Source of the DNA: UBA7236 sp035439505 | GTDB taxonomy: Bacteria; Bacteroidota; Bacteroidia; Chitinophagales; BACL12 | Direction of reading: 5' to 3' | NCBI GenBank assembly: GCA_035439505.1 | Contig: DAORKJ010000017.1 | Span: 1 to 55,552, forward strand | Length of the DNA: 55,552 bases | In this document: positions 1 through 8,856 of the stretch, in pieces | How positions within the stretch are numbered: the stretch's first letter is position 1 | Layout of the letters: the number at the start of each line of letters is the position of its first letter | Notes under the pieces: generated by a model | Told to the model about the DNA's origin: nothing | What the model saw: the letters and a program-made list of their open reading frames with translations, nothing else | Database searches by the model: none | Program-made: the position numbers and the translations under genes

Positions 1-86
1 AAACAAATATGGAATTATCCGATACTACATTTAAATTCGACAAATCGAAATATCCCGGTGTTGAAGTAATTGATTTAAGAGAGTGA
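1..86 (+). CDS. lolA: C-terminal end of probable outer-membrane lipoprotein carrier LolA (partial)
   Basis: Only the last 27 codons are inside the window; the frame runs from base 3 to a TGA at 84-86. The tail reads LSDTTFKFDKSKYPGVEVID then LRE. Bacteroidota LolA-like periplasmic carriers, as I recall them, end in a very similar way: a strand with F-x-F-D, a short K-x-P-G-x-E turn, then V-I-D-L/M-R. LolA ferries lipoproteins from the inner to the outer membrane. A clear hairpin terminator follows at 132-160. The identification rests on a short tail only, so it is tentative. Confidence 0.5.
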   Translation, partial: TNMELSDTTFKFDKSKYPGVEVIDLRE

Positions 87-131
87 TTGAGTGAGGGGAT
101 TTTTTCACCAATTGTATATGCATGAAATTTT

Positions 132-160
132 TAAAACCTCTGAAGATTCAGGGGTTTTTT
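132..160 (+). terminator. Rho-independent terminator after the lolA-like gene
   Basis: The arms CCTCTGAA and TTCAGGGG (one G-U pair) enclose a 3-nt loop and are followed by TTTTTT. It lies 46 nt after the stop codon at 84-86. Confidence 0.75.
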
Positions 161-162
161 AA

Positions 163-521
163 TGTGTTGATGTGATTATGTGATTATGTGCTGATTAACA
201 GCCGAATGATGTACCAATGTGTGAATGTACCGATGTACCAATGGTGGATGTTCCGATGTGTGAATGTACCGATGTACCAATGGGTGGATGTGTTGATGTG
301 ATTATGTGCTGATGTGCTGATTAACAGCCGAATGATGTACCAATGGGTGGATGTACCGATGTACCAATAGGTGGATGTACTGATGGAAACAGCCGGGGTT
401 TTTTAATGTGTTGATGTGATTATGTGCTGATGTGCTGATTAACAGCCGAATGATTTACCAATGTGTGAATGTACCGATGTACCAATAGGTGGATGTACTG
501 ATGGAAACAGCCGGGGTTTTT
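163..521. repeat. Three-copy composite direct-repeat array, about 120 bp per unit
   Basis: A 48-bp module occurs at 163-210, 289-336 and 407-454. The second and third copies are identical and the first differs at two bases. Each is followed by a second module built from variations of GTACCAATGGGTGGAT. In copies two and three (337-402 and 455-521) that module ends in GATGGAAACAGCCGGGGTTTTT. The fine structure is rich in the hexamer GATGTG. No coding frame is convincing. Short tandem blocks of this flavour are known from intergenic regions of other Bacteroidota; their function is unknown. Confidence 0.85.
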
Positions 522-553
522 GTGTTGGTATGTAATGCGGAACACCTGTACCC

Positions 554-687
554 GTCAACCCACGTGTTGACCATGGTTTTTGGGAAATATAATATTGCAG
601 AAAATACCCATCTACCCATTTTAATGCGCAAGCATTAAAACCATTCACGCAGTGAACCCCATTTGCTAATCAGCTAATTTGCTAATT
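554..687. repeat. Cluster of small inverted and tandem repeats
   Basis: This continues the non-coding block after the array. GTCAAC (554-559) pairs with GTTGAC (566-571). TTTTAATGC (619-627) pairs perfectly with GCATTAAAA (632-640) around a 4-nt loop. TTCAC (644-648) pairs with GTGAA (652-656). GCTAAT then occurs three times at an 8-bp period (665, 673, 681). Together with the array this fills 161-690, a stretch with no gene I can support. Confidence 0.75.
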
Positions 688-690
688 GCC

Positions 691-1083
691 TCATTTCATG
701 TATCCCATTTGTTTCCAAATTTTCACCCCTTGTTTGAGAATGGCAACGATTTCCTTTTTATTTACCTGTTCGGTTTTTTTAAAATTAAAACAGGTTTTTC
801 CTTTCAGACATTTCATAGCTATTGGAGCAATATCTTTAAATAAATCCTCTTGTCCATAAAGTGGAAATACATAAAAACTCACCATATCTTTTCTGGCAAC
901 AACTGAAGAAAAATACATGCCCGGGATTATTTCTTTTTTATATCCGTAGGGCACCGGTTTATTGCCAATAAGTTCAAATACGGCATTCGTATTTTTTGTA
1001 ACAACCATTGGTGGTGTACAAGTTTGTAATGCTTCCACCAACGTATTAAATATAGTTGCTTTGTCAGTTTCAGTTAGTGCCAT
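691..1083 (-). CDS. DUF1801-like small protein
   Basis: 130 residues, no signal peptide or membrane segment, so probably cytoplasmic. The middle and C-terminal parts (GMYFSSVVARKDMVSFYVFP, then KCLKGKTCFNFKK, ending GVKIWKQMGY) resemble DUF1801/YdhG-type proteins, a small fold of unsettled function. An upstream in-frame ATG at 1149 is rejected: the extension would cross the terminator at 1104-1133. The chosen ATG at 1083 sits 14 nt after a perfect -7 box (1097-1104). It is downstream of the M23 peptidase gene but separated from it by that terminator, so it is probably transcribed alone. Confidence 0.6.
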   Translation of the reverse strand: MALTETDKATIFNTLVEALQTCTPPMVVTKNTNAVFELIGNKPVPYGYKKEIIPGMYFSSVVARKDMVSFYVFPLYGQEDLFKDIAPIAMKCLKGKTCFNFKKTEQVNKKEIVAILKQGVKIWKQMGYMK

Positions 1084-1096
1084 ACGCGTGTTTTGA

Positions 1097-1104
1097 CAAA
1101 TATA
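1097..1104 (-). promoter_or_regulatory. -7 box TATATTTG for the DUF1801-like gene
   Basis: Reads TATATTTG on the minus strand (consensus TAnnTTTG) and ends 14 nt before the ATG at 1083. It abuts the T-run of the upstream terminator. No convincing -33 TTG was found. Confidence 0.5.
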
Positions 1105-1133
1105 AAAAAACCGGCCCAAAATTGAGCCGGTTT
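1104..1133 (-). terminator. Rho-independent terminator after the M23 peptidase gene
   Basis: On the minus strand AAACCGGC and GCCGGTTT form an 8-bp stem followed by a run of T (GGTTTTTTTATA). It starts 25 nt after the stop codon of the gene at 1158-2864 and closes that operon. Confidence 0.8.
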
Positions 1134-1157
1134 CAGAATAATGAACCAAAAAATAGT

Positions 1158-2864
1158 TTATTGAATAACTACCTGTTGCGAAATGGAGCCCTCAGGTTTT
1201 TGAATTTCAATGAGGTATATACCTTTGGCATAATTGGTTAAATCGATGGTTTGGTTTATTTGATTAACATCATCAAATATTTCCGATTCATAAATGATAT
1301 TACCATATAAGTTGCGGATGATTAAACGCATATTGCTGTTAACATCAGCCGTATAATTAATGGAGAAAATACCAAATCCCGGATTTGGGGAAACCAATAA
1401 ATTGTTATCGCCAATTATTTCTTCTTCCATTTCACGCATTCCACCTACGGTACAATCATTTATTTGTGCATGAAATTTACTGTTTTGAGCTGCTACAAAA
1501 CCCGGATTTAATCTTACATAATTTTCTGCCTGATAAAAAATGTTGTTGGTGCTTAAACCGGCTATTGAAGCTGTGCTGGCAATGTAATCGCCATTTAAAT
1601 AACCTCTAACTCCTGTATGTGTACCGATCAACGTTGTAGCAGCCGGGCAACCAACCGTAAAATAATGATAAGCCAGTCTACCATTATAGGAAATTCGAAT
1701 TTTATATGTTCCGGAAGCATATCCTGTGAGCAGTTCCGTAAATAAAACGGTTGCAGTGTATTGCTGAAAATATGGTGAATTATAAATATCTGACGCTACA
1801 ATAGTTCCTGCTGAATTGATAATTTCCATATAAAGTGGAATGTCGCCAAATAAATCGCCTAAAGCCACAGTGATAAATAAATTATCGGTAGTAGAAAAAT
1901 GGTTTACCAGATTTTCATCTTCATTCGCGCCTGCTTCATATTCAGCACATGTTTTATAGATGGGTAGATTTAAATGCGTGGCTACACGTAAAATTTTGGG
2001 ATCGTCATACGGAATTTGAGAAATCCACTGACTTTCTGTAACATCATCGTTACAACCTGCTGCATCAAACCATGGTTCAATATATGAGCAATCAACACAA
2101 GGGCGCACTTCAAAATGTAAATGCGGAGCTGTAGAATTTCCGGAACTTCCCATTTTTCCAAGAAACTGACCGGCTTCAACAAAATCGCCGGGTTCAAGGT
2201 CTGCAACGGTCCCATTTTTCATGTGCGCATAAACAGTAATACTGCTATCGCTATGCATGAGAGCAATAAAGTTGCCATAATAACCTCCATTAAATGGTTC
2301 AAAATTAAACACGTGTGGTGCGGCGCAATTTCTGTCTACTGTATTTCCATCATATCGTTGAATTACTTCGCCATCGGCTGCTGCAATAATTTCTACACTT
2401 TCGTCATCCATCATCTCCCACATAAACGGGTAAGGCAATATATCGGCACCATTATGTTGGTCATAATTCCTGGCGTTTTCATACGTTTTGCAATCCCAGT
2501 CTAATCGATAATATTCATCGTGATTAAGGTCAGCGAAATTGGTAATCACAAAATAATCATTAACCCCATCAATATCTTTATAATCACCATGCATACGCAA
2601 CGGCCACGACAGCGGAACTGTGCCATCACCAACTTTTGCGTTAGTTCCATCATTGGCAAAATTCAATTTTCCTTCCTGTCGTAACTTATTTATACTTGCC
2701 TTTAATTGCGGGCGAATAAATTGCTGATAGTTTTCTTCAGTAACACATTCTACTTGTTTGTTGCCATCGTCCAGCAATACTGCAGATTGTGCACTGGTTG
2801 TTGTTACATTGCCGATGTTTATCAAACCACATAACAACATGATGTTCATTGTAATTTTTTTCAT
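1158..2864 (-). CDS. Secreted M23 (LytM-type) peptidase with T9SS sorting domain
   Basis: 568 residues from the ATG at 2864, where a typical signal peptide begins (MKKITMNIMLLCGL, ending near TTSAQ). An in-frame start at 2891 would only add residues ahead of the signal peptide. The M23 zinc-site pattern is complete: H137-N-G-A-D141 (HxxxD), YAH with H214, and H248-L-H250 followed by FEV. The family cleaves peptidoglycan cross-bridges or other glycine-rich peptides; the substrate here is unknown. The last 80 or so residues (SPNPGFGIFSINY through YAKGIYLIEIQ) are a type A T9SS sorting domain, so the protein is probably exported across the outer membrane and surface-attached or released. It lies 27 bp after the fibre-like gene, which suggests one operon. 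Confidence 0.88.
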   Translation of the reverse strand: MKKITMNIMLLCGLINIGNVTTTSAQSAVLLDDGNKQVECVTEENYQQFIRPQLKASINKLRQEGKLNFANDGTNAKVGDGTVPLSWPLRMHGDYKDIDGVNDYFVITNFADLNHDEYYRLDWDCKTYENARNYDQHNGADILPYPFMWEMMDDESVEIIAAADGEVIQRYDGNTVDRNCAAPHVFNFEPFNGGYYGNFIALMHSDSSITVYAHMKNGTVADLEPGDFVEAGQFLGKMGSSGNSTAPHLHFEVRPCVDCSYIEPWFDAAGCNDDVTESQWISQIPYDDPKILRVATHLNLPIYKTCAEYEAGANEDENLVNHFSTTDNLFITVALGDLFGDIPLYMEIINSAGTIVASDIYNSPYFQQYTATVLFTELLTGYASGTYKIRISYNGRLAYHYFTVGCPAATTLIGTHTGVRGYLNGDYIASTASIAGLSTNNIFYQAENYVRLNPGFVAAQNSKFHAQINDCTVGGMREMEEEIIGDNNLLVSPNPGFGIFSINYTADVNSNMRLIIRNLYGNIIYESEIFDDVNQINQTIDLTNYAKGIYLIEIQKPEGSISQQVVIQ

Positions 2865-2891
2865 AATAATTGAATTTAATTTAATGAACAA

Positions 2892-4694
2892 TTATTTTTT
2901 AAGTAATTCAACTTCCTGTTGTAACAATTTATTTTGTTTATCTAATTCGATAACATATAAAGTAAGTTCCTCAATTTTTTGCATCATTAAAATATTCATT
3001 GCAGATAAATCGAGACCATTTTTTTCTAACTCATCAGCAGATGGAATATTAGGAAGATGTTTATTGGTAGCAATAAATTTAGCAACTTCATCAATGCTCA
3101 TCAGGTTATAATTTTCTTCAAATACATAATCCGCCCAATCGGCACTCAATTGTACTTTTACTTCTTCGCAAATAAATTTACCATCAACACTCATTTTATA
3201 TCCTGCAGGGACAGGTTCTGCGCCAACTTGAACATTTCCTGAAACATAAACACCATTTGATGGCGCTGCAGTTAAACCGCCGAATGATGTACCACCATTA
3301 GACTGCACAAACAATTTGGTTGAGCCCGAAACCTGCACACGGAAAGCATCTTCACCAAGTAAACTATTCACATGCAAACGCACGTTAGGCGCTGAAGTTC
3401 CGATACCAACATTACCACCATCGGATGGAACAATTAGCGCATAATTATTAGTAGCACCCGAAGCTTTTGCCCATATGCCAAAGTTGGTAGTTCCTGCGCC
3501 GGTTGCTTTTGCAATTAAACCATAATTACTTGTACCGGTAGAAGTATTGGTTGCATATACCGATGCTGCATTATCAGTTGAAGTTGCTGCTGCCCATGTA
3601 GCTGCATGTGAAATCGGTGTATCAAAAAATATTAAACCTGAAGTATTATATCCAAGATTGGTAAATGCATGCACAGTTGATGTACCTCCAAGAGAGAGGG
3701 TATGATCCACTGCTTTTAATGCAATATCTTCATCAAGAAATGCACTTTCATTATTATAAAATGCTGCAGAAACAGCAGTATTAATTCCACTATTCCAACC
3801 TACTGAAATATTATCACCATTATCTGCAATTGCACCACTTACTAATGCAGTACCATCCCAACGTGGAACTAAATCAGTAGTATTTGCACCTACCTGAGGG
3901 TCAGTTTCAGCACCTGCAGCTGGAGTAGTTGCTACCCATGAAGTTCCGTTCCATTGCATTACTTGTCCTGTGCTTGCACCCATTGAACTTAAATCAGCTG
4001 CGGCAATTGTGGCATTGGTTATATCGGTAGATGAAACTGTTCCATCTGCAATTTCTGCAGAACCTACACTACCGCTTGCTAATTGAATATTATTATAAAT
4101 GCCTGTTACATCGCCGCCAAAATTGGTGGATGTACTTACATCATCAGCAGCATTAGTATCACCGGTGTTTGAAATAATGGTACCGGTAATATTAATACCT
4201 GTTCCGGCAGTGTAACTTCCACCTCCCCCGCCTGCGGTAGTCTGTGTGGAGCCATCCATAAATTTGATGGTGTTTACATAAAGTTCATTCCAATTAGCAG
4301 TTGAAGAACCTAAGTCAAGTGTGTTGTTGGCATTTGGAGTTAAGCCGGTATTTATTGCAGTTGATGCAGCTAAATTAGACAAGGATGTATTCGCTCCCTT
4401 TGCTGCCATGGCTGTCCAACCCGCTCCGGTATAATAATAAAACCCTGGTTGCGAATTGGTTTGAAAAATAAGCAAACCTGCTACCGGTGCAGCTATTGCA
4501 TCGCGCTGCGCTTTTGTCATACGCGGAGCAAGCAACCCTTGTGAGGTAGATTGCATTTCTACAATAGCACTGGAAACAGGTGTTGTAGTTCCAATTCCTG
4601 CGCTTCCTGTTGCGGGAAAAATATTGGTTTGGGCGGATAATTTTACTTGAGTCAAGAGTAAAACTCCTAATGATAAGGTAAATAGCTTTTTCAT
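2892..4694 (-). CDS. Secreted fibre-like protein with C-terminal endosialidase-chaperone-like segment
   Basis: 600 residues with signal peptide MKKLFTLSLGVLLLTQVKLSAQ cut into two parts here: MKKLFTLSLGVLLL then TQVKLSAQ. The N-terminal part (GIGTTTP, GLLAPRMTKAQRDAI, GFYYYTGAGW) is a pattern common in large Bacteroidota surface proteins. The middle is low-complexity, rich in Gly, Ser, Thr and Asn. The end has the tail-fibre hallmark: DWADYVFEENYNLMSIDEV, HLPNIPSADE, then a leucine-rich heptad coiled coil to the C-terminus. Proteins of this type form trimeric fibres. No Ser-Asp self-cleavage dyad is evident. No T9SS tail is visible. It precedes the M23 peptidase gene by 27 bp, and the two may act together at the surface. 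Confidence 0.7.
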   Translation of the reverse strand: MKKLFTLSLGVLLLTQVKLSAQTNIFPATGSAGIGTTTPVSSAIVEMQSTSQGLLAPRMTKAQRDAIAAPVAGLLIFQTNSQPGFYYYTGAGWTAMAAKGANTSLSNLAASTAINTGLTPNANNTLDLGSSTANWNELYVNTIKFMDGSTQTTAGGGGGSYTAGTGINITGTIISNTGDTNAADDVSTSTNFGGDVTGIYNNIQLASGSVGSAEIADGTVSSTDITNATIAAADLSSMGASTGQVMQWNGTSWVATTPAAGAETDPQVGANTTDLVPRWDGTALVSGAIADNGDNISVGWNSGINTAVSAAFYNNESAFLDEDIALKAVDHTLSLGGTSTVHAFTNLGYNTSGLIFFDTPISHAATWAAATSTDNAASVYATNTSTGTSNYGLIAKATGAGTTNFGIWAKASGATNNYALIVPSDGGNVGIGTSAPNVRLHVNSLLGEDAFRVQVSGSTKLFVQSNGGTSFGGLTAAPSNGVYVSGNVQVGAEPVPAGYKMSVDGKFICEEVKVQLSADWADYVFEENYNLMSIDEVAKFIATNKHLPNIPSADELEKNGLDLSAMNILMMQKIEELTLYVIELDKQNKLLQQEVELLKK

Positions 4695-4941
4695 AAATTG
4701 AGATTTAATTATTCATCTCAAAAGTGCAACTGTTTTAAAAGGTAAGAAATACCACAATAGGGGGAGCGACAAAAATGAAGGTTGACTAAAAAAGCAGAAG
4801 GTAGTGAATATGGCTTAATGTAAATCCCTTTTTTTAATTATTAAAAAAGACTGTGTTGTAATTTGAGAGTTACAAGTTGTTTTTAATAATAAATAGTGAG
4901 TTACATTAAATAACCCAATGTAGAATACGTGTGAAAATGTG

Positions 4942-5595
4942 TTAGAAAAATATCGACAATAATTTCTCCTTCAACACTTTACTAACTGCTTCAGTATTTG
5001 AATTAACATGCAGTTTGGCATAAATATTTTTCATGTGCGTGCGCACCGTTTCGTAGCTGATACCGGCTGCTTCGGCAATCATTTTAAAACTTTTTCCTTG
5101 CACCATAAACTGCAACATTTCTTTTTCTTTTGGAGTAAGCTGATAATCTTGTTTTGCTTCAACCTGAATGTTTTTTTGAAATAGTTCCAATACTTTGCGG
5201 GCAATAGAGCCGGTCATTGGTGAGCCGCCGTTATATACATCTTTTATTGCAGCGATATATTCAGCAGGCGTTGTACTTTTTAATATATATCCGGAAGCTC
5301 CAGCACAAATGGCATCAAAAATATTGTTTTCATCATGGAAAATAGTTTGCATAAGCACATGTACTTGAGGGAATTTGTTTTTAATCAGTTTAACACCCTG
5401 TATACCATTTAATCCGGGCATTTCAATATCCATTAGAATAACATCAGGAGTGTCTTTAGTAATTTGGAAAACGGCATCATTACAATCAGGATAGGCTCCG
5501 GTGCAACTAAATCCGGGTGTGCCGTTGATTAAATAATATAAACTCTCACGAAGATGTTTATTATCTTCAAAAATTGCCACTCTGATGTTTTCCAT
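4942..5595 (-). CDS. NarL/LuxR-family response regulator
   Basis: 217 residues. The N-terminal receiver domain has the acidic pair E10-D11, phospho-acceptor D56 (ILMDIEMPG), T84 and K106. The C-terminal LuxR-type helix-turn-helix starts near LTPKEKEML (about 153) and contains ISYETVRTHMKNIYAKL. It should be phosphorylated by the HisKA_3-type kinases encoded just upstream on the same strand (5651-8811 and 8857-10761) and then bind DNA as a dimer. It begins 55 bp after the propeller kinase. A TATTTTTG box at 5613-5620 suggests it can also be transcribed separately. Its targets are unknown. Confidence 0.93.
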   Translation of the reverse strand: MENIRVAIFEDNKHLRESLYYLINGTPGFSCTGAYPDCNDAVFQITKDTPDVILMDIEMPGLNGIQGVKLIKNKFPQVHVLMQTIFHDENNIFDAICAGASGYILKSTTPAEYIAAIKDVYNGGSPMTGSIARKVLELFQKNIQVEAKQDYQLTPKEKEMLQFMVQGKSFKMIAEAAGISYETVRTHMKNIYAKLHVNSNTEAVSKVLKEKLLSIFF

Positions 5596-5612
5596 TGTCG
5601 TTGATTATAAAA

Positions 5613-5620
5613 CAAAAATA
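5613..5620 (-). promoter_or_regulatory. -7 box TATTTTTG for the response regulator
   Basis: Matches TAnnTTTG on the minus strand and ends 18 nt before the ATG at 5595. No -33 element at the expected spacing. It would give the regulator its own promoter inside the signalling operon. Confidence 0.4.
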
Positions 5621-5650
5621 CAATATACGATTGTTTAATATATACCGCAA

Positions 5651-8600
5651 TCAGGTTAGCGGCCACATTACCGTTACAACAGTGCCTTTGCCTAAAGCTG
5701 AGCTAATCAAACAATCGCCACCGTGCTGACGCGCTCTTACCACCATATTATTTAATCCATTCCCTTTTTGTTGCGCCTGATTTACATCAAAACCCTTTCC
5801 GTTGTCGGCAATAGTCATAACAAGTGTTTTTTGTTCAATACTGAAATTAACCATTAACGTTGAACATTGTGCATATTTAATGGCATTATTTACTGCCTCC
5901 TTGAAAAGGAGATAAAAATCACGGCGTTCTTCCATTCTTATTTTTATATCTCCATCAATATTCGATTTATCCATTTTCAACTCCACTCCTTTTAGGTTGC
6001 ACATTTCGGTTGCGAAATTAAACATGCGGCTTTCTATATTTTTAAATCTATCGTTTTCAGGTTTTATTGCCCAAACAATATCACTCATATTGTCCACCAT
6101 TTCTTTGGAATTTTGTGTAATCTTTTTAAGCAGTTCATCGTTTACATCTGTTTTATTACCTATTTGATTACGGACAATTTCGCTATACATACTGATACTA
6201 CTTAAGGTTGAACCGATATCATCATGTAAATCACCTGCAATTTTATTTCTGATATTACCTATTTTAATTAATTGATTAATCCGATAACGATAAATACCAT
6301 AACTGATCAGTATTACTGTAATTAATGCCACAAGTATAAACCACCATGTTGCCCAATAAGGCTTGGTAATGGTAAATGAATAACTAGCAGGAGTTGTGTT
6401 CCAAAGTCCATCGTTATTTGCAGCCTCAAGCACAAATGTGTAACTGCCTGGCGATAATGCAGCAAATGTTACTTCACCTTCATTTTTGGTATATACCCAT
6501 TCTTCATTATAACCAATTAATTTGTATCGGCATCGATTTAATTCAGGAATAACCAAAGAGAGCGATTGAAAATTAAAAGATATCGCATTTTTATTATGGG
6601 GGAATTTAGGATTGAGCCAAATTCCGCTTATCAACTCTTTTTCATCAGCATAGGCACCAACTGCATCAGCGTTGTTAAATAAAAGTACATTCCGAATTAT
6701 AGGTGTTGCGGGAACGTTATTGCGCGGCATTTCATTAATATTCAGTCGCTGAACACCGGCCGTGGTAGCCATCCATATGCAGTCTGCTTTTTGTTGTAAG
6801 GCTAATTTGCAATATGTAAAATCGTATGGTAAAAAACCTTCGTCTTTAGTAATTCTTTTTACTACTTTAGGATTTTTATTATTTAAATCAACAACCGTTA
6901 ATCCATTATAATGAGCACACCACAAATAATCTCTTTTTTCATCGGCCACTAAATCCAGAACTGCGTTTGCCAGTAAACCATCTGTTTCAGATAATTGAAA
7001 TACCACTTTTGCCTGCGTTTTATCAGGTTGGATTTTGAAAAGGCCATAATTTCCCGTTGCCAGCCAAATTGTTTGATCATCATATATTGCCATCGAGGTA
7101 ATTAATGCATCATTTAACAATGCATTATCAGTTTTCACCTGCAACAATGTATCACCATTAAAATACACTACACCAAAGTTGGTAGCTAAATAAATAGCAT
7201 TATTTTTTAATACTGCATAATCAAATATTTTCAGATATTGTCCGCCGATATCAATTCCCCAAGGGAAATATTTAAACGCTAACTCAGATGGGTTATCCGG
7301 ATTTAACACTTGTGTGAGTCCACCATCGCTTAAAACAAAAAGATTGTTTTTTTCATCCCGAAAAAAACCTTGTGCGTGTTCATCTTTTAGTTTTTCTCCG
7401 GCATAATTAAACATGTTTTTCCCATCCCAAACGCTAAGTCCCTGGTAACCACTTCCCATCCAAACTAAATTGTCGCTGAAGTACAGCCCGAACACTTCAG
7501 ATAATGGCCAGGGTTTTTGCGTTAAACCAAAATATTTATTGAATTGATTGTTTTCAAACACGAGAACATTCCCTCTGTTGCCACCAAATACCATTTCACC
7601 GGAAGGTGCTTCAGTAACAGAAAACATATCATTTAAATTCGGTGTTTTACCCGGCAACCAAGTAGTTATTGTATTTTTCCTAAGTTGCACTAAACCTTCC
7701 CAGGTTCCTATCCAGAGATTTTGTTCTTTATCGTATAAAATACAGGAAGGACTATCATAACCTAAGCTGGCAATTTCGGTCAGCTTTCGTGTTGTATTTC
7801 CTGTTATACTATAAATACCTTCAAATCCCAACACATAAAAAACTGAATCATTAATTGTTGTCATGCCCGTTGCATAGGTAAAATCGTGTATGGTATCAAA
7901 ACCGGTATTACTTTCTTTATAATAAANNNNNNNNNNNNNNNNNNNNNNNNNNNNNNNNNNNNNNNNNNNNNNNNNNNNNNNNNNNNNNNNNNNNNNNNNN
8001 NNNNNNNNNNNNNNNNNNNNNNNNNNGCATAGGTAAAATCGTGTATGGTATCAAAACCGGTATTACTTTCTTTATAATAAAATCCGGACTTATTGCCTAT
8101 AAGCAGTTTATTATGGTTGGTGACTTTAATAGCGCTGACATCTTCTAAACGTGGTTCACGACTAAACCACCTAATTGCAAACTCATTATTTTTTAATTGA
8201 ATAACAGAATTCCGAGTGCCGAAATAAGTTATGATTTCATTATTTTGTTTTTTTGTTGTGATAGTAAATACCTGGTTACTAGGATCGGATAGTTGCGACC
8301 AGTTTGATAATAATTTAAATGCCAGAGTATCGCCTGATTTAATTTTTTGAATTTGTTGTTCTTCTATCAAAACAGGACCGTCAGATGTACCAATCCAAAG
8401 TTTATTTTCCACATCAGCGTTTAACGCGTAAATCCAGCTATCAGGAAAGCGTGAATCAAATGCTACATGTTTAAATATTCCCTCTTCGAAGTAAAACAAA
8501 CCATTTTCACAACCTATCCAAATTGTGCGATTTGCATCTTGCGTTATTGCTGATACTTTTCCAAATCGCAAATCGTTGCTGCCGTTATAATTTACAAAGG

Positions 8601-8811
8601 AAATGCCATCAAATTTACTTACCCCCAAACGTGTTCCTAACCATATATATCCATCATCATCTTGAAACAACGTATAAATTTCAGCACTGGCAAGTCCTTG
8701 TTTTGCGCCAAATGATTTAACAAGGTATTCTTGGGCAAACAAAGAAATACTGTTAAAACAAAAGACGAAAAATAAAAAAAACATTATTCGGGTATACAAC
8801 CTGTTCAACAT
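5651..8811 (-). CDS. Two-component-regulator-propeller sensor histidine kinase (intact once the false gap is collapsed)
   Basis: As printed this looks like two fragments (7861-8811 and 5651-7864) broken by 100 N. The bases on both sides of the gap are the same 55-bp sequence; removing one copy plus the N (155 bases) joins the two frames exactly and gives 1001 residues. Order: signal peptide (MFFLFFVFCFNSISLFAQ), periplasmic regulator-propeller repeats (DDDGYIWLGTRLGVSKFDG, TIWIGCENGLFYF and similar), Y_Y_Y domain (SLVIPELNRCRYKLIGYNEE), one membrane helix (WWFILVALITVILISY), HisKA_3 with phospho-acceptor His811 (DLHDDIGSTLSS; codon 6224-6226), then HATPase_c (EAVNNAIKYA, DNGKGFD, GNGL). The sensor part lies outside the inner membrane; the ligand is unknown. 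The cognate regulator is most likely the gene at 4942. Confidence 0.9.
7872..8081. other. Scaffold gap (100 N at 7927-8026) flanked by identical 55-bp copies
   Basis: 7872-7926 and 8027-8081 are the same 55 bases. The real sequence most probably contains this segment once and no missing bases. Identical-length overlaps at both gaps of this window point to contig ends that share one assembly k-mer. Confidence 0.93.
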
Positions 8812-8856
8812 ATACGAGAGCCTGAATGAATAAACATAAAGTTACTTCATTTTGAT

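Noticed and set aside
163..521. Possible CRISPR array
   Set aside because: The segments between the 48-bp repeats are themselves repeats of one another, and there are only three units with no cas genes in the window.
439..648. 69-residue reading frame on the minus strand
   Set aside because: It lies inside the repeat block, has no signal, domain or promoter, and its sequence is just the translated repeats.
1084..1149. Longer N-terminus for the DUF1801-like gene
   Set aside because: The extension would be transcribed across a strong terminator (1104-1133) and a -7 box; the shorter start fits both.
2121..2504. 127-residue reading frame opposite the M23 peptidase gene
   Set aside because: It is antisense to the conserved zinc-site region and has no features of its own.
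4828..4849. Terminator after the response regulator gene
   Set aside because: The stem is made only of A-T pairs and lies about 90 nt from the stop codon, so it is too weak to call.
7861..8811. Two separate kinase genes or a frameshifted pseudogene
   Set aside because: The break is explained fully by the duplicated 55-bp flanks; after collapse the frame is continuous.
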